DNA of 64,000 nucleotides from contig CALYLW010000348.1 of assembly GCA_944989445.1 (NCBI GenBank), positions 434,001 through 498,000 on the forward strand, in the 5' to 3' direction. Within the stretch, counting starts at the first letter, position 1. Every line of letters starts with the position of its first letter. The notes beneath the pieces were generated by a model. The model saw only the letters and a program-made list of their open reading frames with translations, searched no databases and was not told the DNA's origin. This stretch comes from Ampullaceana balthica (lineage: Eukaryota; Mollusca; Gastropoda; Lymnaeidae). The position numbers were made by a program, and so were the translations under genes. Positions 48,138 through 59,349 of this stretch are shown here, in pieces.

Positions 48138-48336
48138 CAGTGTTTCTCAAATAGTGGGGAGCGCCCCTCACGGGGGGCGCGAGGCCCCGTAAAGGAGGGC
48201 TCGTTAGACCGTTATGCAGAGGTGTACTTATAACAACTTTTTAGGGACAAATGATATTATTTACAGTCGCGCGGGGGGCACGAATTTTTTTCTTTTTTCC
48301 TTGGGGGGCATGTCAGAAAATAATTGAGAAACACTG
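48138..48336. mobile_element. 199-bp hAT MITE with perfect target duplication
   Basis: Ends CAGTGTTTCTCAAATAGTGG and AATTGAGAAACACTG. Exact 8-bp flanks gcttattg (48130-48137 and 48337-48344). GC-rich subterminal stretches (gcgcccctcacggggggcgc) can fold back. No coding sequence. Confidence 0.9.
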
Positions 48337-48344
48337 GCTTATTG

Positions 48345-48962
48345 TAACTTACTAATAAATGTCGTGACGGTGACCCGTAAATAGCACACAACAAAAGAGC
48401 ACAGATGACGATTAGAGGTGATTGTTTAAATAGATTATAATGTTTCAAGTTGGACTACCAACAAGGTATAGCGTTCTTATGTTTGCGCCCATTAGTCGTC
48501 GCTCTTTCATCGTGCACTCTTTAATGACATGGTAACAATTTAAGGAAGGAAAGTGTTACCAACATATGTCAGACAAGCCTTGAACTAAAAAAACTAGTTT
48601 ATTAATTATTTGAATGACATTTTTTTAAAGTTTGATTCTTGTCTGTCATACTTTAAGAACATTTATTAATTTTTGTTTTAAATTTCGTCTAACTTTTGAA
48701 AGTATCCAAAATTTAAGTGTAATTTGGTTTACTTTTGTAACTTTCAAAATTAAAGTAAATCATTATTAAAGAGTTATTTAAGCTGTAAAAGGTATAACGT
48801 GACATTTTGACTCAAAAAATTATTTTAGTATAAATTCTCTTTCATTCTTTTAACAAAATTAAATAAAGGATTAACTTGCTTACCTTTAGTGCTGCAAGAA
48901 TGTGGAATTATGATTGTGAATTGTGGACAATACTTCAATATAACAGATCATTTCGTGTGAAA
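48345..48962. other. AT-rich spacer, no recognised feature
   Basis: No repeat family or conserved coding sequence identified. It is ended by LINE copy F. Confidence 0.4.
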
Positions 48963-48965
48963 ATG

Positions 48966-49292
48966 ATCAAAGTAGTAATCATACATAAAGCAATTAATTC
49001 TAATTTAGAAATACAACACAAAGATAACTTAATACAACCCTCAGATAGACATAAAGATAAAAACACCTTTCTTATTCCGTATGCAAGAACAAACACATAC
49101 AAGTTTTCCTTCTTCCCGTCCGGAATTCGGGCGTGGAATGGGTTGCCTGAAGAATCCAGGAAAACCAACACTTTATCAACATTTAAATCTCTAATAAAAA
49201 TGCAGGACTAAACACAAACCATAGATAAGCGTAGGACGCAATAATCTTCCGTATAGAAGGAGCGTCTGTAAACAGATAAGATGAGATAAGAT
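48966..49292 (+). mobile_element. 5'-truncated LINE, copy F
   Basis: Encodes only the last 82 or so ORF2 residues in an open frame (KVVIIHKAINSNLEIQHKDN to SLIKMQD), then the 3' hairpin and cagataagatgagataag tail. Nearly identical at the DNA level to copy C, so it is likely young. Confidence 0.9.
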
Positions 49293-49363
49293 AAAATAAT
49301 TTCGCGTTTAAGGATATTACAAAAAAGTACCTATACTCAAGAAAATTAAGTTTCTTACAGTCG

Positions 49364-49959
49364 CAGTGCTTCTCAAACTTTTTAGTATCGCGGACCGGCA
49401 GTAATTTTGCCATTGTACCAGGGACCGGTGAACTATTTTCACTGTACTGACGTGGTAGCGAAATGTTATTTATTTTATTTTTATTTGTTTAATTCAGCGC
49501 TACTCAAAGTGGTGGTCCGCGGACCGGTGCCGGTCCGTGGGCCATCCGCCGACGGTCCGCCGAAGTTATCAAGATATGACAGAAAAATATAATTATAATC
49601 CTTCACTTGCAACCATTAATACTAACCCTAAAGGATATGTCAATTTTTTGGCATAAGCACATAAAATGAAACAAACAAACAAATTAAAAAAAAACATAAA
49701 TTACATTTCGCTACCAAGTCAGTACATGAAAAATAGTGCACCGGTCCCTGGGGAAATGTACAAATTCCTGACGGTCCGCCATACTAAAAAGTTTGAGAAG
49801 CGCTGGTGTAATTGATATATTCTATAGGGTTAGTAATAATGTTTGCTAATTAGGAATTTTAATTATATTGTCAGTCCTTTCATGATAACTTCTGTTGACC
49901 GGCAGCGGATGACCCTCGGAGCGGCACCGGTCCACGGACCACCATTTTGAGAAGCACTG
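49364..49959. mobile_element. Composite hAT non-autonomous elements (CAGTGCTTCTCAAAC)
   Basis: Outer ends CAGTGCTTCTCAAACTTTTT and CCATTTTGAGAAGCACTG. Within it, 'cagcgctactcaaagtggtg' (49495) and 'agtttgagaagcgctg' (49803) form an inner inverted pair, so one MITE lies inside another. The ggaccggtgccggtccgtgg motif is shared with 31913-32099. Confidence 0.7.
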
Positions 49960-50089
49960 TCTTAGAGTACATTATAATAAAATAGCTATCCATGTTTGCA
50001 GGTTTTAAATAAATATAAATAAAACAAAAATATTATCTCAAATTAATTACATAATTTTAAAAAAATCTTTTTTTTTATCCCCCCCCCTT

Positions 50090-50240
50090 TTTTCCCCTTC
50101 TTTTTTGAGAAAAATCTTTGTGTCGGAGGTAGTAGTGAGGTGGGGTTTGTCTCACCGGCTTACAACATGTGTCGGTATGTCAAAGCCCAGTTGGTTTTAT
50201 TTCATTTAAAACAAAAGACACCGCCTCTGTCATGTCCTGC
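50090..50240. repeat. Inverse fragment of the 39514/40040 element
   Basis: gtagtgaggtggggtttgtc and tgtcggtatgtcaaagccca match the subterminal tract of the 40040 element in reverse orientation. Confidence 0.5.
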
Positions 50241-50289
50241 CTAAAAAGCTGCGGCTGTTTATTTTCTTTTTTTCTTTCTAATTTGTTTT

Positions 50290-50935
50290 ATTGCAGTTAA
50301 AAGCCATTGACATTAATCAAACTTACAAATTAGTGCTATGATAGCTAATATATAACATATACTAATGCATTTAATAAATTAAAAATGTAAGTTCTCTAAA
50401 AGAATGTTCACCATAATACACATCGCACGACAATCCAAAATTTTAGTTATGTCTCAAAAATATAAAGGATTTATAGTAAAAACAAAAACTATTACAGTCT
50501 GCCTGCTAACTTTCAGCTCGATTTGATCTCGGGAAAAGGGTTATAAAAATATGTTTAATATGTTTAATGCGAGACAGACTAGCAATTACTAGCATTTAAA
50601 TTTACAGATCGACAATATATTTAAAAAAAGTATCGCCAATATAATACGCACCGCACCGCGCGACAGGAAAGTATTGAAATGGTTATTCAATATAATACGC
50701 ACCGCGACACTCTAGCACAAAAATTAACATAGAGATAATCTAAAAATTCATTATTTTAATTACAGAACATTCAATTGATCTAAAATTTTGATAGATCATT
50801 TTTGTCGTCGGCACGAGTCTGCCTGGAAAATTTCAGCTCGCTAGCATACGGGGAAGTGGTTTAAAAATTGATCTAACGTTTTTTCGGCAAGTAAACAATC
50901 AAGCAGACGCCACGAGTTAATATAAAGGATTTAAA
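50290..50935. mobile_element. Older inverse copies of the 460-bp element
   Basis: Two pieces: 50395-50475 (ends atataaaggatttatag) and 50480-50931 (caatataatacgcaccgc repeated, ending gagttaatataaaggattta). Diverged and partly deleted. Confidence 0.65.
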
Positions 50936-50939
50936 AACG

Positions 50940-51154
50940 GGTGATCACACGTGAAAATAATACGCTAAGAGACCGAGCGCTAAACACAGACTAATGCATC
51001 GACGCGAAAGTACCGGGAATGAAGGGACTTCCCCTTTCTGCGTAACTCGTTATGCGAAATGTCGCTAGTTAAGGGAGCAACTTCTTGACATCTTTTTTGC
51101 TCGTTATGCGAATTACTCGTCATGACAGGTGCTCTTTATGTGAGAGTTCCACTG
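50940..51154. mobile_element. Pogo-like terminus (GAGAGTTCCACTG-TA)
   Basis: Ends 'tgagagttccactg' followed by ta, and contains repeated 'ctcgttatgcgaaa/att' motifs, typical of pogo/Tigger-type ends. The opposite terminus was not found. Confidence 0.45.
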
Positions 51155-51309
51155 TAACTCTAAATTTTTCACCAAACAATACAATTAAAATTTTTAAAGT
51201 GCCGCTCATAAATACAAAGAGCAATCAGGGTGGATCGTCCCACCAGCAACAACTATATAACTTCTAACACTCACTCGAGGAACTCGTTACACACAGTAAG
51301 CATGAGACC

Positions 51310-51890
51310 ACATCAGGGGCGGATTAAGACTGCACGGGGCCCCTGGCTGCAATTCAAACTGGGGCCCTATCAGCGTCACTTTAAATAAAATGATTGCTAG
51401 CAGCTAATATAAGACTGTAACTTGTAACTAAATAGTTCATCGGTTCCTTTAACATACTTTGTCTGTACTACGGGATCGGCCTTCCCAGCCAAAGATTATT
51501 CATGAAAAAATGGAATACGAAGAAATAACTGTTTGCCGGTATCCTAATATTGAGTGTAAAAATACAATTTAAAAAAAATTGTGCCCACGCCGGGAATCGA
51601 TCGCGTGACAGCTTGCACAGCAGGGAGGCTTTCTACCTCAAGACCTCACGAGCCTGATGAATAAGGCGAAGTTTAAAAATATAAACAATAATCTTTAATA
51701 TTTTTTCTTAGTGAGCCTTATAAAATCAGTTTTTTTTAAATTAATTTTTTTAATTTATGATATTTTCAGGAATTCATGCAAACATTTGTCCATCTTTCTA
51801 ATAAAATCTACTAAATTTGGGGGGCCCCTAATCATCGGGGGCCCTGGCTTTAGCCCGTTCAGCCCCCACCCCTTAATCCGCCATAGGACC
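51310..51890. mobile_element. Element with GGGGCGGATTAAG inverted ends and tRNA-like core
   Basis: Left end caggggcggattaagactgc then acggggcccctgg; right end gggggccctggctttagccc to ccccttaatccgccatag. A tRNA-like relic with a box-B-like GCGATCGATTCCC lies at about 51590-51665 (minus). A similar right end is at 45800-45840. Confidence 0.65.
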
Positions 51891-52077
51891 ACATGACCTA
51901 GGGCAAGTAGGACACTGTCATGATAACAGCGTGAATGAAATATAATGGACATACTTGATCATATACAGTGACTAATGACAATTCCTACACCCACCTGTTG
52001 CAATCGACATTGTGATACATGCGGGCCGACATCAAAGAATCCATTTTATAAAGGCACCTTTCAGTGTTAAACTAAAA

Positions 52078-54549
52078 CAGCGGTTCTCAACCTGTGGGTC
52101 GCGACCCCCGCGGGGGTCGAATGACGATTTGGCAGGGGTCGCCAAAGACCATTGGAAAAATATGTTTTTTGTGTGTTTAAATGTGTAAAAATGTGTAAAC
52201 CTTGCCATGTACATATTTTGTCTATTACTCTATACTAGTCTATAGTCTATTCAGTAACTTTAGTAAGTTTAGTTGTTGTAACTTAATTATTTTTAGCTTT
52301 TTATAATGTTTATTTCAACACTATTTTATGAACCCCTCAACAACCGGTAATTATATCAACAGAGAGTAGGGCGCGTCTGGATGCTCAGAGGTCTGAGCTC
52401 AGCAGGCTGGCTAAGTGACGTAGAAGCTGAACTGCTGCTGCTTCTGGTTCCACACACTGTAGTGTAGGGCTGTAGGTCAATATTTCATTGTGCGTGGTAT
52501 TGAAAGCTATCGTTTTAAATTTTTCATTTTAAATTTAAAGTTTTTAAACCAACCGATGGAAATGGAACATGCAGAGAAGAACATTATGATTAAGAAAAGA
52601 AAATATAGTGACGATTTCTTACAATATGGTTTTACTTCAATAGTTACAGCAGGAATTGAGAAACCGCAATGCGTTATTTGTAATGAAGTTCTTTCAGCCG
52701 AATCTATGAAGCCAAACAAACTGAAACGTCATTTTGATAGCAAACATCCAAGTTTTGCGGGGAAGGATACCGAGTATTTTAGAAGTAAAGCTGATGGCGT
52801 CAGGAAAGCCAGACTTGACACTGGCGGCAAGTACCACCAACAAAACGTAGCAGCCGTTGAAGCTTCATATTTGGTGGCGCTCAGAATCGCAAGAGCTATG
52901 AAACCTCACACCATTGCCGAAGATTTATTGTTGCCAGCGGCCAAAGATATTGTTCGAGTTATGATCGGACCCGAATTTGTTAAGAAATTGAGTGCAATTT
53001 CCTTATCTAATGACACTGTCCGGAGAAGAATAGATGATATGTCTGCTGATATTATTGATCAGGTAATCCAGGAAATAAAATCTGCTCCACTTCCAATATT
53101 TAGCATCCAGCTTGACGAATCCACGGACGTTGCAAACTGTTCACACTACTGGTTTACGCGAGATATATAAATGAAGGCAACTTTAAAGATGAGTTTCTTT
53201 TTTGCAAACCTCTTGAAACGACAACAACTGCACGGGATGTATTTGATACAGTTGGTTCATTTCTGAAATATCATAAGATCTCTTGGGAAAAGGTTAGTGG
53301 TGTTTGCACTGATGGTGCTCCAGCTATGCTAGGATGTCGGTCTGGATTTCAACGTTTGGTACTAAATGAATCACCAAAAGTCATTGGAACTCACTGTATG
53401 ATTCATCGACAAGTGCTAGCAACGAAGACGTTGCCACAAGAGTTTCAGGAAGTAATGAAAAAGCGTCGTAAGTTCCGTCAATTTTGTAAAAGCGAGTGCG
53501 CTGAACAGTCGTCTGTTTTCGAAACTTTGTAATGAGATGGATGCGTCCAATGATGTTCTGCTATTTCACACTGAAGTGAGATGGTTGTCGAGAGGGAAAG
53601 TTTTGAAACGCGTTTTTGATCTTCGTGACGAACTAAAAATGTTCTTTAATCAGAAGTCTAAACCACAGTTCGAAGCACTTTTCAGCGACAAAAATGAGCT
53701 TCAGAAAATTGCTTACCTGGTAGATATATTAGCCATTTTGAATGAGTTAAATTTATCACTGCAAGGACCAAATGCAACATGCCTAGATTTGTCTGAAAAG
53801 ATCCGATCATTCGAAATGAAACTTCAGCTTTGGCAAAAAAAAATTGGATGACAATAAAATGTACATGTTGCCCACCTTATCTGCTTTCTTTGAGGAAAAT
53901 GACATTGAACCAGACAAGAGAAGTAAAATGATAATATCTTTGACAGAACACTTGCATATGCTGGCGGACGAAATTTCATCGAACTTTCCAAATCTACATA
54001 ACACTCCGTTTGCACTTGCCAGAAGTCCATTCACATTCAAAGTTGACGATATTCCCGAGACAGCACAAGAGGAGTTCATCGAACTCGTTAACAGTGATGC
54101 AGCGCGAAATGATTTCTCTTCAATGTCAGTTACAAAATTCTGGATCAAGTGTTTGCGGTCATATCCTGTTCTGTCCAAAACTGTGTTGCGCCTTCTTCTT
54201 CCTTTTCCAACAACTTATCTTTGCGAAACAGGGTTTTCCAGCTTGCTGGTTATCAAGTCTAAATACAGAAGTAGACTTGTTTGTGTAATTGTAATCATTG
54301 TTACATATTGTGTTTTTTTATTACTAACTACGTTACTACGAGAACGGTGTCTGTGCTTTAAGTACGTAAAATTTGTAAAAATGAGAATACAATGTCATTC
54401 TGCATATGAGATATAATTAAATATATTATAACAGGAGCAAAATTACAGCTATGAGGTAGATACCAAAAACAAAATTTAATGGCGGGGGTCGCCACAGCAC
54501 GAGTAATTTATTAAAAGGGTCGCGACACAAGAAAGGTTGAGAACCGCTG
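52078..54549 (+). mobile_element. hAT transposon, 2.47 kb, recent insertion
   Basis: Ends CAGCGGTTCTCAACCTGTGG and GAAAGGTTGAGAACCGCTG with subterminal gggtcgcgaccc motifs. The 8-bp flanks aactaaaa are identical (52070-52077 and 54550-54557). It holds one transposase gene (52556-54420) with three single-base indels. The perfect target duplication and light damage indicate recent arrival. Confidence 0.95.
52556..54420 (+). pseudogene. hAT transposase (ZBED5/SCAND3-like), frameshifted
   Basis: Start MEMEHAEKN, then a BED zinc finger (CVICNEVL ... HFDSKHP), SLSNDTVRRRIDDMSADI, the catalytic region IFSIQLDESTDVANCS, VCTDGAPAMLGCRSGF, GTHCMIHRQVLATKTLPQEF, FHTEVRWLSRGKVLKRV, and the dimerisation region FPTTYLCETGFSSLLVIKSK. 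Reading is broken by a one-base loss near 53147, a one-base gain in an A-run near 53462 and another in the A-run near 53838. Beyond KYRSRL the sequence departs from the family and turns hydrophobic, so roughly the last 40 residues appear lost. Two of the three indels are in A-runs, so sequencing error is possible there. Confidence 0.9.
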
Positions 54550-54559
54550 AACTAAAACA

Positions 54560-55430
54560 ACAACAAATCCACAAAGAAACTCAACAACTCAGGGTTAATT
54601 ATAGCTTAGAATAAAGGCTTAAATCTGTCTAAACTTACATTTTTGCCCACATAAGGCGAAAACGGCTTGAGCTTTACGCGAATCACCATCTGTAAATATT
54701 TTACCCATGCATGGGCGTGGGCGTGGGAGGGGGGTCTATTCCTCCTCTCCTCCACCCTCCCATCGTTATCACGGATCTTGTTCAAATTCGCATGACTTGG
54801 AAGTGTTGTCTATCTTTCTCAAACTTTTTTATGAGTGTTTCCAATATTCGAATGGCGTATGCCAGAAAAGTACAAAGAAGGATGGATGTGACATCTCACC
54901 CCAACTTTCCTTTCTATGGAGGGCAAGGGAGAGTGGCCTTATCAGCCAGCTACACCTTTTGCTTTTAATCGTGTAAAGAGAAAAAAAAAGTGTGATGTAA
55001 CTTTAAAAAAACGGTATTTGATCAGTGCATCTTTCTGTGCAATATAAAATGATCTTAACCAGCTTTATCTCGCTCAATATCGAATCAAATCATTCATTTT
55101 GTGGACGTGGCACTTTAAAAAAATGCGTTACCCCTTTTTAACTAATTTTCTTATATAAGTTATCATATTTACTTTTCTGCGACTCCCAAGTGGTCCACAT
55201 GGAAATTCATGGGGTTAACGAAAGTGGGGGAGTGTAGTATAATTCCTCCAAATTTCTTGACTTATCTATAATTAATACTCAAATTCAGCATATTTTAGTA
55301 AATTTTATCCAGTGCATGCACATTATATAATATTGATACTTAACATTCTCCAAAATCAATAATAATTATTATCATAAGTAAAAAAAATTTAGATTACGTT
55401 TTTTAATAGAAAGGACTATGTTTAATAGTA
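54560..55430. other. Spacer, no recognised feature
   Basis: Contains a short gggcgtgggcgtgggagggg tract (about 54711) and otherwise unremarkable sequence. The overlapping frames at 54707-54976 have no family motif. Confidence 0.4.
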
Positions 55431-55432
55431 TA

Positions 55433-55735
55433 CAGGGAGTCCTCGGTTTACGTCGGTCCCGACTTACACAGTTTCGTGGTTACGAACGCGCCCCCATTAA
55501 AAAAAATAATATTAGGCGTATTTTCTCTCTTTAAAAACAATATTTTAATTCATGTGGTAAGGAATTGTTTTATCTTTTTAAAATACATTTTTATGTCATT
55601 AACTGTTACATTTTTATAGCACTTGCGAACAGTACTTTACAATATATTATATATTTTATTTTATGGTCAGACTTACACTGAAAATCGGGTTATGACGCGT
55701 CTTAAGAACGTCGTAACCTGAGATCCCCCCGCACT
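55433..55735. mobile_element. Tigger/pogo-like MITE
   Basis: Starts cagggagtcctcggtttacg after ta, with tcccgacttacacagtttcg and tacgaacgcgcccccatt. The right part (gggttatgacgcgtc, aacgtcgtaacctgagatcc) is the eroded inverse end. About 300 bp, no coding sequence. Confidence 0.7.
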
Positions 55736-55835
55736 TATTAAATTAATGTAAAAAAAAAGAAAAAAAAGCACAACTAATATCAAAAGTTATTACAACACGT
55801 TATCTTTATTTAACAAACACCCAGTTCTTGGGCGT

Positions 55836-56222
55836 AATATTCACTCGAGCAAATATTGCATTATTTCTCTAATGTAATTTTCAAGGGGGTGGGGGAAAGT
55901 TAATATTCACTCGAGCAAAGATGGAGCTATTTCTCTAATGTAATTTTCAAGGGGGCGGGGAAAGTTAATATTGACTCGAGCAAAGATGGAACAATTTCTC
56001 TAATGTAATTTTCAAGGGGGCGGGGAAAAATTAATATTCACTCGAGCAAAGATGGAACTATTTCTCTAATGTAATTTTCAAGGGGGCGGGGAAAGTTAAT
56101 ATTGACTCGAGCAAAGATGGAACAATTTCTCTAATGTAATTTTCAAGGGGGCGGGGAAAGTTAATATTGACTCGAGCAAAGATGGAACAATTTCTCTAAT
56201 GTAATTTTCAAGGGGGTGGGGG
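55836..56222. repeat. 65-bp tandem repeat, six copies
   Basis: Unit: taatattgactcgagcaaag, atggaacaatttctctaatg, taattttcaagggggcgggg and aaagt. Starts at about 55836, 55901, 55966, 56032, 56097 and 56162. The variant base after 'taatatt' (c or g) and gagct/gaact/gaaca variants track copy order. The first copy is the most diverged. Confidence 0.92.
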
Positions 56223-56600
56223 CGGGCAGAAGATAATGCGAGTAATATATATAGGTAAACCAAACGACAGGGAAATATAGATCGTAAAGATTTTAATGGT
56301 ATCAGTTTTTTTAGAAAATGAAATCGCTTAGGACAAACAATTTCTAATATAATCCTTAAAATGAAAAGAAAGTGAATACAGTGGAACCTCGAGATACAAG
56401 CTTAATTAATTCCGGGGTGGCCTTCGTATCCTGAATTTTTCGTATGTCAAAGCAAGTTTTACATGTAAAATGCCTGATCCGTTCCAAGCCATATCTAAAA
56501 ATCGCTAAAAATTTGAAAGTAACATAGAAAACCAGATACAAATAAAGTAGAATTTTTAAATCCTTAAAAACAAATGAAATATGTACTCGAATGAGAACTG

Positions 56601-56950
56601 GGGATACGGTGGTCGAGTGGCAGCGCGCTCGACTGGCGTACTGATGGTCACGGGTTCGAATCCATGGGAAGCCATGGATTTGTTCCCGGGGCCTAGGGCG
56701 TCCCCGAGTCCACCCAGCTTCGAGTGGGTACCTAACGCATAGTTAGGGAAAATAAAAGGCGGCTGGGTAATGCGTGGCATGTGAACGCTGCATCACTTGC
56801 CAAAATCAACTGCTGCCTTGCAGATGGTCTTGGCTGACCAAAGGCTATGGAAGCACATCCAGAAAAAACAGCAGGCTAAGTCGGAGACCACGGGCCAATT
56901 GGCGCAAAACTCGTCGGCACGCAATACTCAAGAAGAAGAAGAAGAAGAAT
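56601..56950 (+). mobile_element. tRNA-derived SINE with alternative 3' tail, copy 3
   Basis: Head and body as in the other SINEs (ggtggtcgagtggcagcgcg; cacgggttcgaatcc; gaatgggtacctaac-like; ctgcatcacttgccaa). After that point the sequence differs entirely: ctgctgccttgcagatggtc, accaaaggctatggaagcac, ggccaattggcgcaaaactc, then (gaa)n. The LINE-type hairpin tail is absent, so this is a different subfamily, probably mobilised by another LINE. Confidence 0.8.
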
Positions 56951-56989
56951 GTGAACTCTTATCTTTCTATTCAGGGGATGAGGCAAAGT

Positions 56990-58010
56990 GTCGGAGGAGG
57001 TGGTAGGAGAAGAGAACGAGCAGGTGGTGGTAGAAGAAGAGGAGGAGTTGGTAATGCGAGTTGGTAGGAGAAGAGGAGGAGGTGGTAGGAGAAGACGAGG
57101 AGGTGGTAGGAGAAGATAACGAGGAGGAGGTGGTAGGAGAAGACGAGGAGGTGGTAGGAGAAGATAACGAGGAGGAGGTGGTAGGAGAAGAGGAGGGAGG
57201 AGGTGGTAGGAGAAGATAACGAGGAGGAGGTGGTAGGAGAAGAGGAGGAGGTGGTAGGAGAAGATAACGAGGAGGAGGTGGTAGGAGAAGAGGAGTAGGT
57301 GGTAGGAGAAGAGGAGTAGGTGGTAGGAATGAGGAGGAGGTGGTAGGAGAAGAGAACGAGGAGGTGGTGGTAGAAGAGGAGGAGGTGGTAGGAGAAGAGG
57401 AGGAGGTGGTAGAAGAAGAGGAGGAGGTGGTAGGAGAAGAGGAGGAGTTGGTAGGAGAAGAGGAGGAGGTGGTAGGAGAAGAGAACGAGGAGGTGGTGGT
57501 AGAAGAGGAGGAGGTGGTAGGAGAAGAGAACGAGGAGGTGGTGGTAGAAGAAGAGGAGGAGGTGGTAGGAGAAGATAACGAGGAGGAGGTGGTAGGAGAA
57601 GAGGAGGAGGTGGTAGGAGAAGATAACGAGGAGGAGGTGGTAGGAGAAGAGGAGGAGGTGGTAGGAGAAGAGGAGGAGTTGGTAGGAGAAGAGGATGAGG
57701 TGGTAGGAGAAGAGAACGAGGGGGATGTGGTAGGAGAAGAGAACGAGGAGGAGGTGGTAGGAGAAGACAACGAGGAGGAGGTGGTAGGAGAAGAGAACGA
57801 GGAGGAGGTGGTAGGAGAAGAGAACGAGGAGGAGGTGGTAGGAGAAGAGAACGAGGAGGAGGTGGTAGGAGAAGAGGAGGAGGAGGAGGTGGTCGGAGAA
57901 GAGAACGAGGAGGAGGTGGTAGGAGAAGAGGAGGAGGTGGTAGGAGAAGAGAACGAGGAGTTGCTAGGAGAAGAGGAGCAGGTGGTAGGAGAAGAGAACG
58001 GTTGGCAGAA
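56990..58010. repeat. GA-rich minisatellite, about 1 kb
   Basis: Degenerate units of 15-30 bp built from gaggaggtggtaggagaaga with gaacgag, gataacgag or gtggtagaag variants. Purine-only on the plus strand apart from t's. It produces long artefactual frames in several phases (Glu/Val-rich plus, Pro/Leu- or Ser-rich minus). It starts directly at the (gaa)n tail of the SINE, suggesting expansion from that tail. Confidence 0.92.
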
Positions 58011-58192
58011 AACATTTTGGTAGTACGTACGAAACACTTAACTTTATGAAAATAGTACGTTATGTACAAACTTTGCATGAATTAATGGTAAATAAACACC
58101 TTTATTTTGTGCAGCTCTGCACTAAACATACGTAACGTAACATTTACACTTATGGACATTTTTGTGCTTTTATTTGTTGCTTTAGTATTATT

Positions 58193-58660
58193 AAATCCTT
58201 TATATTAACTCGTGGTGTCTGCACCCTTGATTGCTTGATTGCTTGATTGCTTGTCGCCAAAACTTTTGATTGATTTTTAACGCACTTTCTTGTAAGCTAG
58301 CGAGCTGAAATTTTGCAGGCAGTTTTGTACCGATAATAAAAACAATGTATCAAAATTTCAGATCGATCGCATGTACCGTAATTAAATTATTGATTTTTTA
58401 GATTATTTTATTTATTCCTATGTATCATGTTATTTTTTGAGATAGAGCGTCGCGGTGCGTATTATATTGAACAACCTTTCTGTCGCGCAATAAGGTGCGT
58501 ATTTTATTGACAACTCTTTTTATAAACATTTTCCTGATCGGTGCGCATTATATTAAACATGTTTTAAGACACAACTGCAATTTTGTATTTCTGGATGGTC
58601 TGGCGCTGCGTATTATAATGAACATTCTTTTAGTTACGTCTCGTACATAAAGGATTTATA
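58193..58660. mobile_element. Isolated copy of the 460-bp element (468 bp)
   Basis: Matches the tandem copies at 40731-42719 closely. The 8-bp difference is one extra 'gattgctt' unit in ttgattgcttgattgcttga. Flanked downstream by the same gtgaaaaacttggtttttta. Confidence 0.88.
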
Positions 58661-59349
58661 GTGAAAAACTTGGTTTTTTACGTTTTTTTAAAATTACTTT
58701 TTGTTTTGTACTTTCTAATTTTCTGTTTCACCTTTCATGTAGTTCGCTTCACTTAGCAAAATGTTGATAAAAGGAATCCTGTTTTGCCTGCTTTTGACAA
58801 TGTTTGGTGGCGTGTTGAATGCAATCACGTGATTCCCAGTGTTGTCAGCTGCGCGTTTTTCATATCTTTATTTTTTTTCGTATCATGGAGCAAAATATTC
58901 TTCGATTGGATTTTTTGTAACGCGAATCATTCGTATCCCGAGGTACTACTGTATTACGTTGCTTAAGAAATAAGTATTAGTTCCCTTTATTTTTAAACAC
59001 ATTTTTAAACAAGAGTATCTTACTTGTCATGTTTCGGGGAGCTGAAGTCCAAGCATTCTAATGGATTTCAATGCCCAACAAACGATTTATTTAAAATTTC
59101 AATATTTAGATGCACTTTCGCAAATTAATGTTGTTACTTATTAGCGCAGAAATTCGAACTCGGTGTTTGGGATTTGTTAAAGGGCCGAACCTCGAAAAAA
59201 TAAAATAATGGCAAAGCGTTTTGTTTTATCCTCACTTAGTGTAGATGCATTGGCGTAGCAACGGGTTGGCCTCGGGGCAGTTGCCAAGGGCGCCAGCTCA
59301 AAAAGGCGCCACTAAATCTCCAATTTTTAAATTTGTATTTAAATAAATA

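Larger units (their letters stand above)
56379..58951. mobile_element. Pogo/Tigger-like element (CAGTGGAACCTCGAGATAC) carrying other repeats
   Basis: Left end CAGTGGAACCTCGAGATACA, right end TCGTATCCCGAGGTACTACTG, both flanked by ta. Subterminal 'cttcgtatcctgaa' / 'aatcattcgtatcccg' motifs also pair. Inside are a SINE (56601), the GA-rich minisatellite (56990-58010) and a 460-bp family element (58193). No pogo transposase is visible. Confidence 0.65.

Noticed and set aside
52556..54420. Possibility that the hAT transposase is a domesticated host gene
   Set aside because: It sits between intact terminal repeats with a perfect target duplication and has frameshifts; that is a transposon, not a domesticated gene.
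55836..56222. CRISPR-like array of regularly spaced repeats
   Set aside because: Units are contiguous with no unique spacers, in a eukaryotic setting; it is a 65-bp minisatellite. The same applies to the 39-bp and 38-bp arrays.
56876..58078. Long Pro/Leu-rich (400 codons), Ser/Pro-rich (356) and Glu/Val-rich (227) open frames
   Set aside because: They are overlapping translations of a GA-rich minisatellite in different phases; no start context, domain or non-repeat flank supports a gene.
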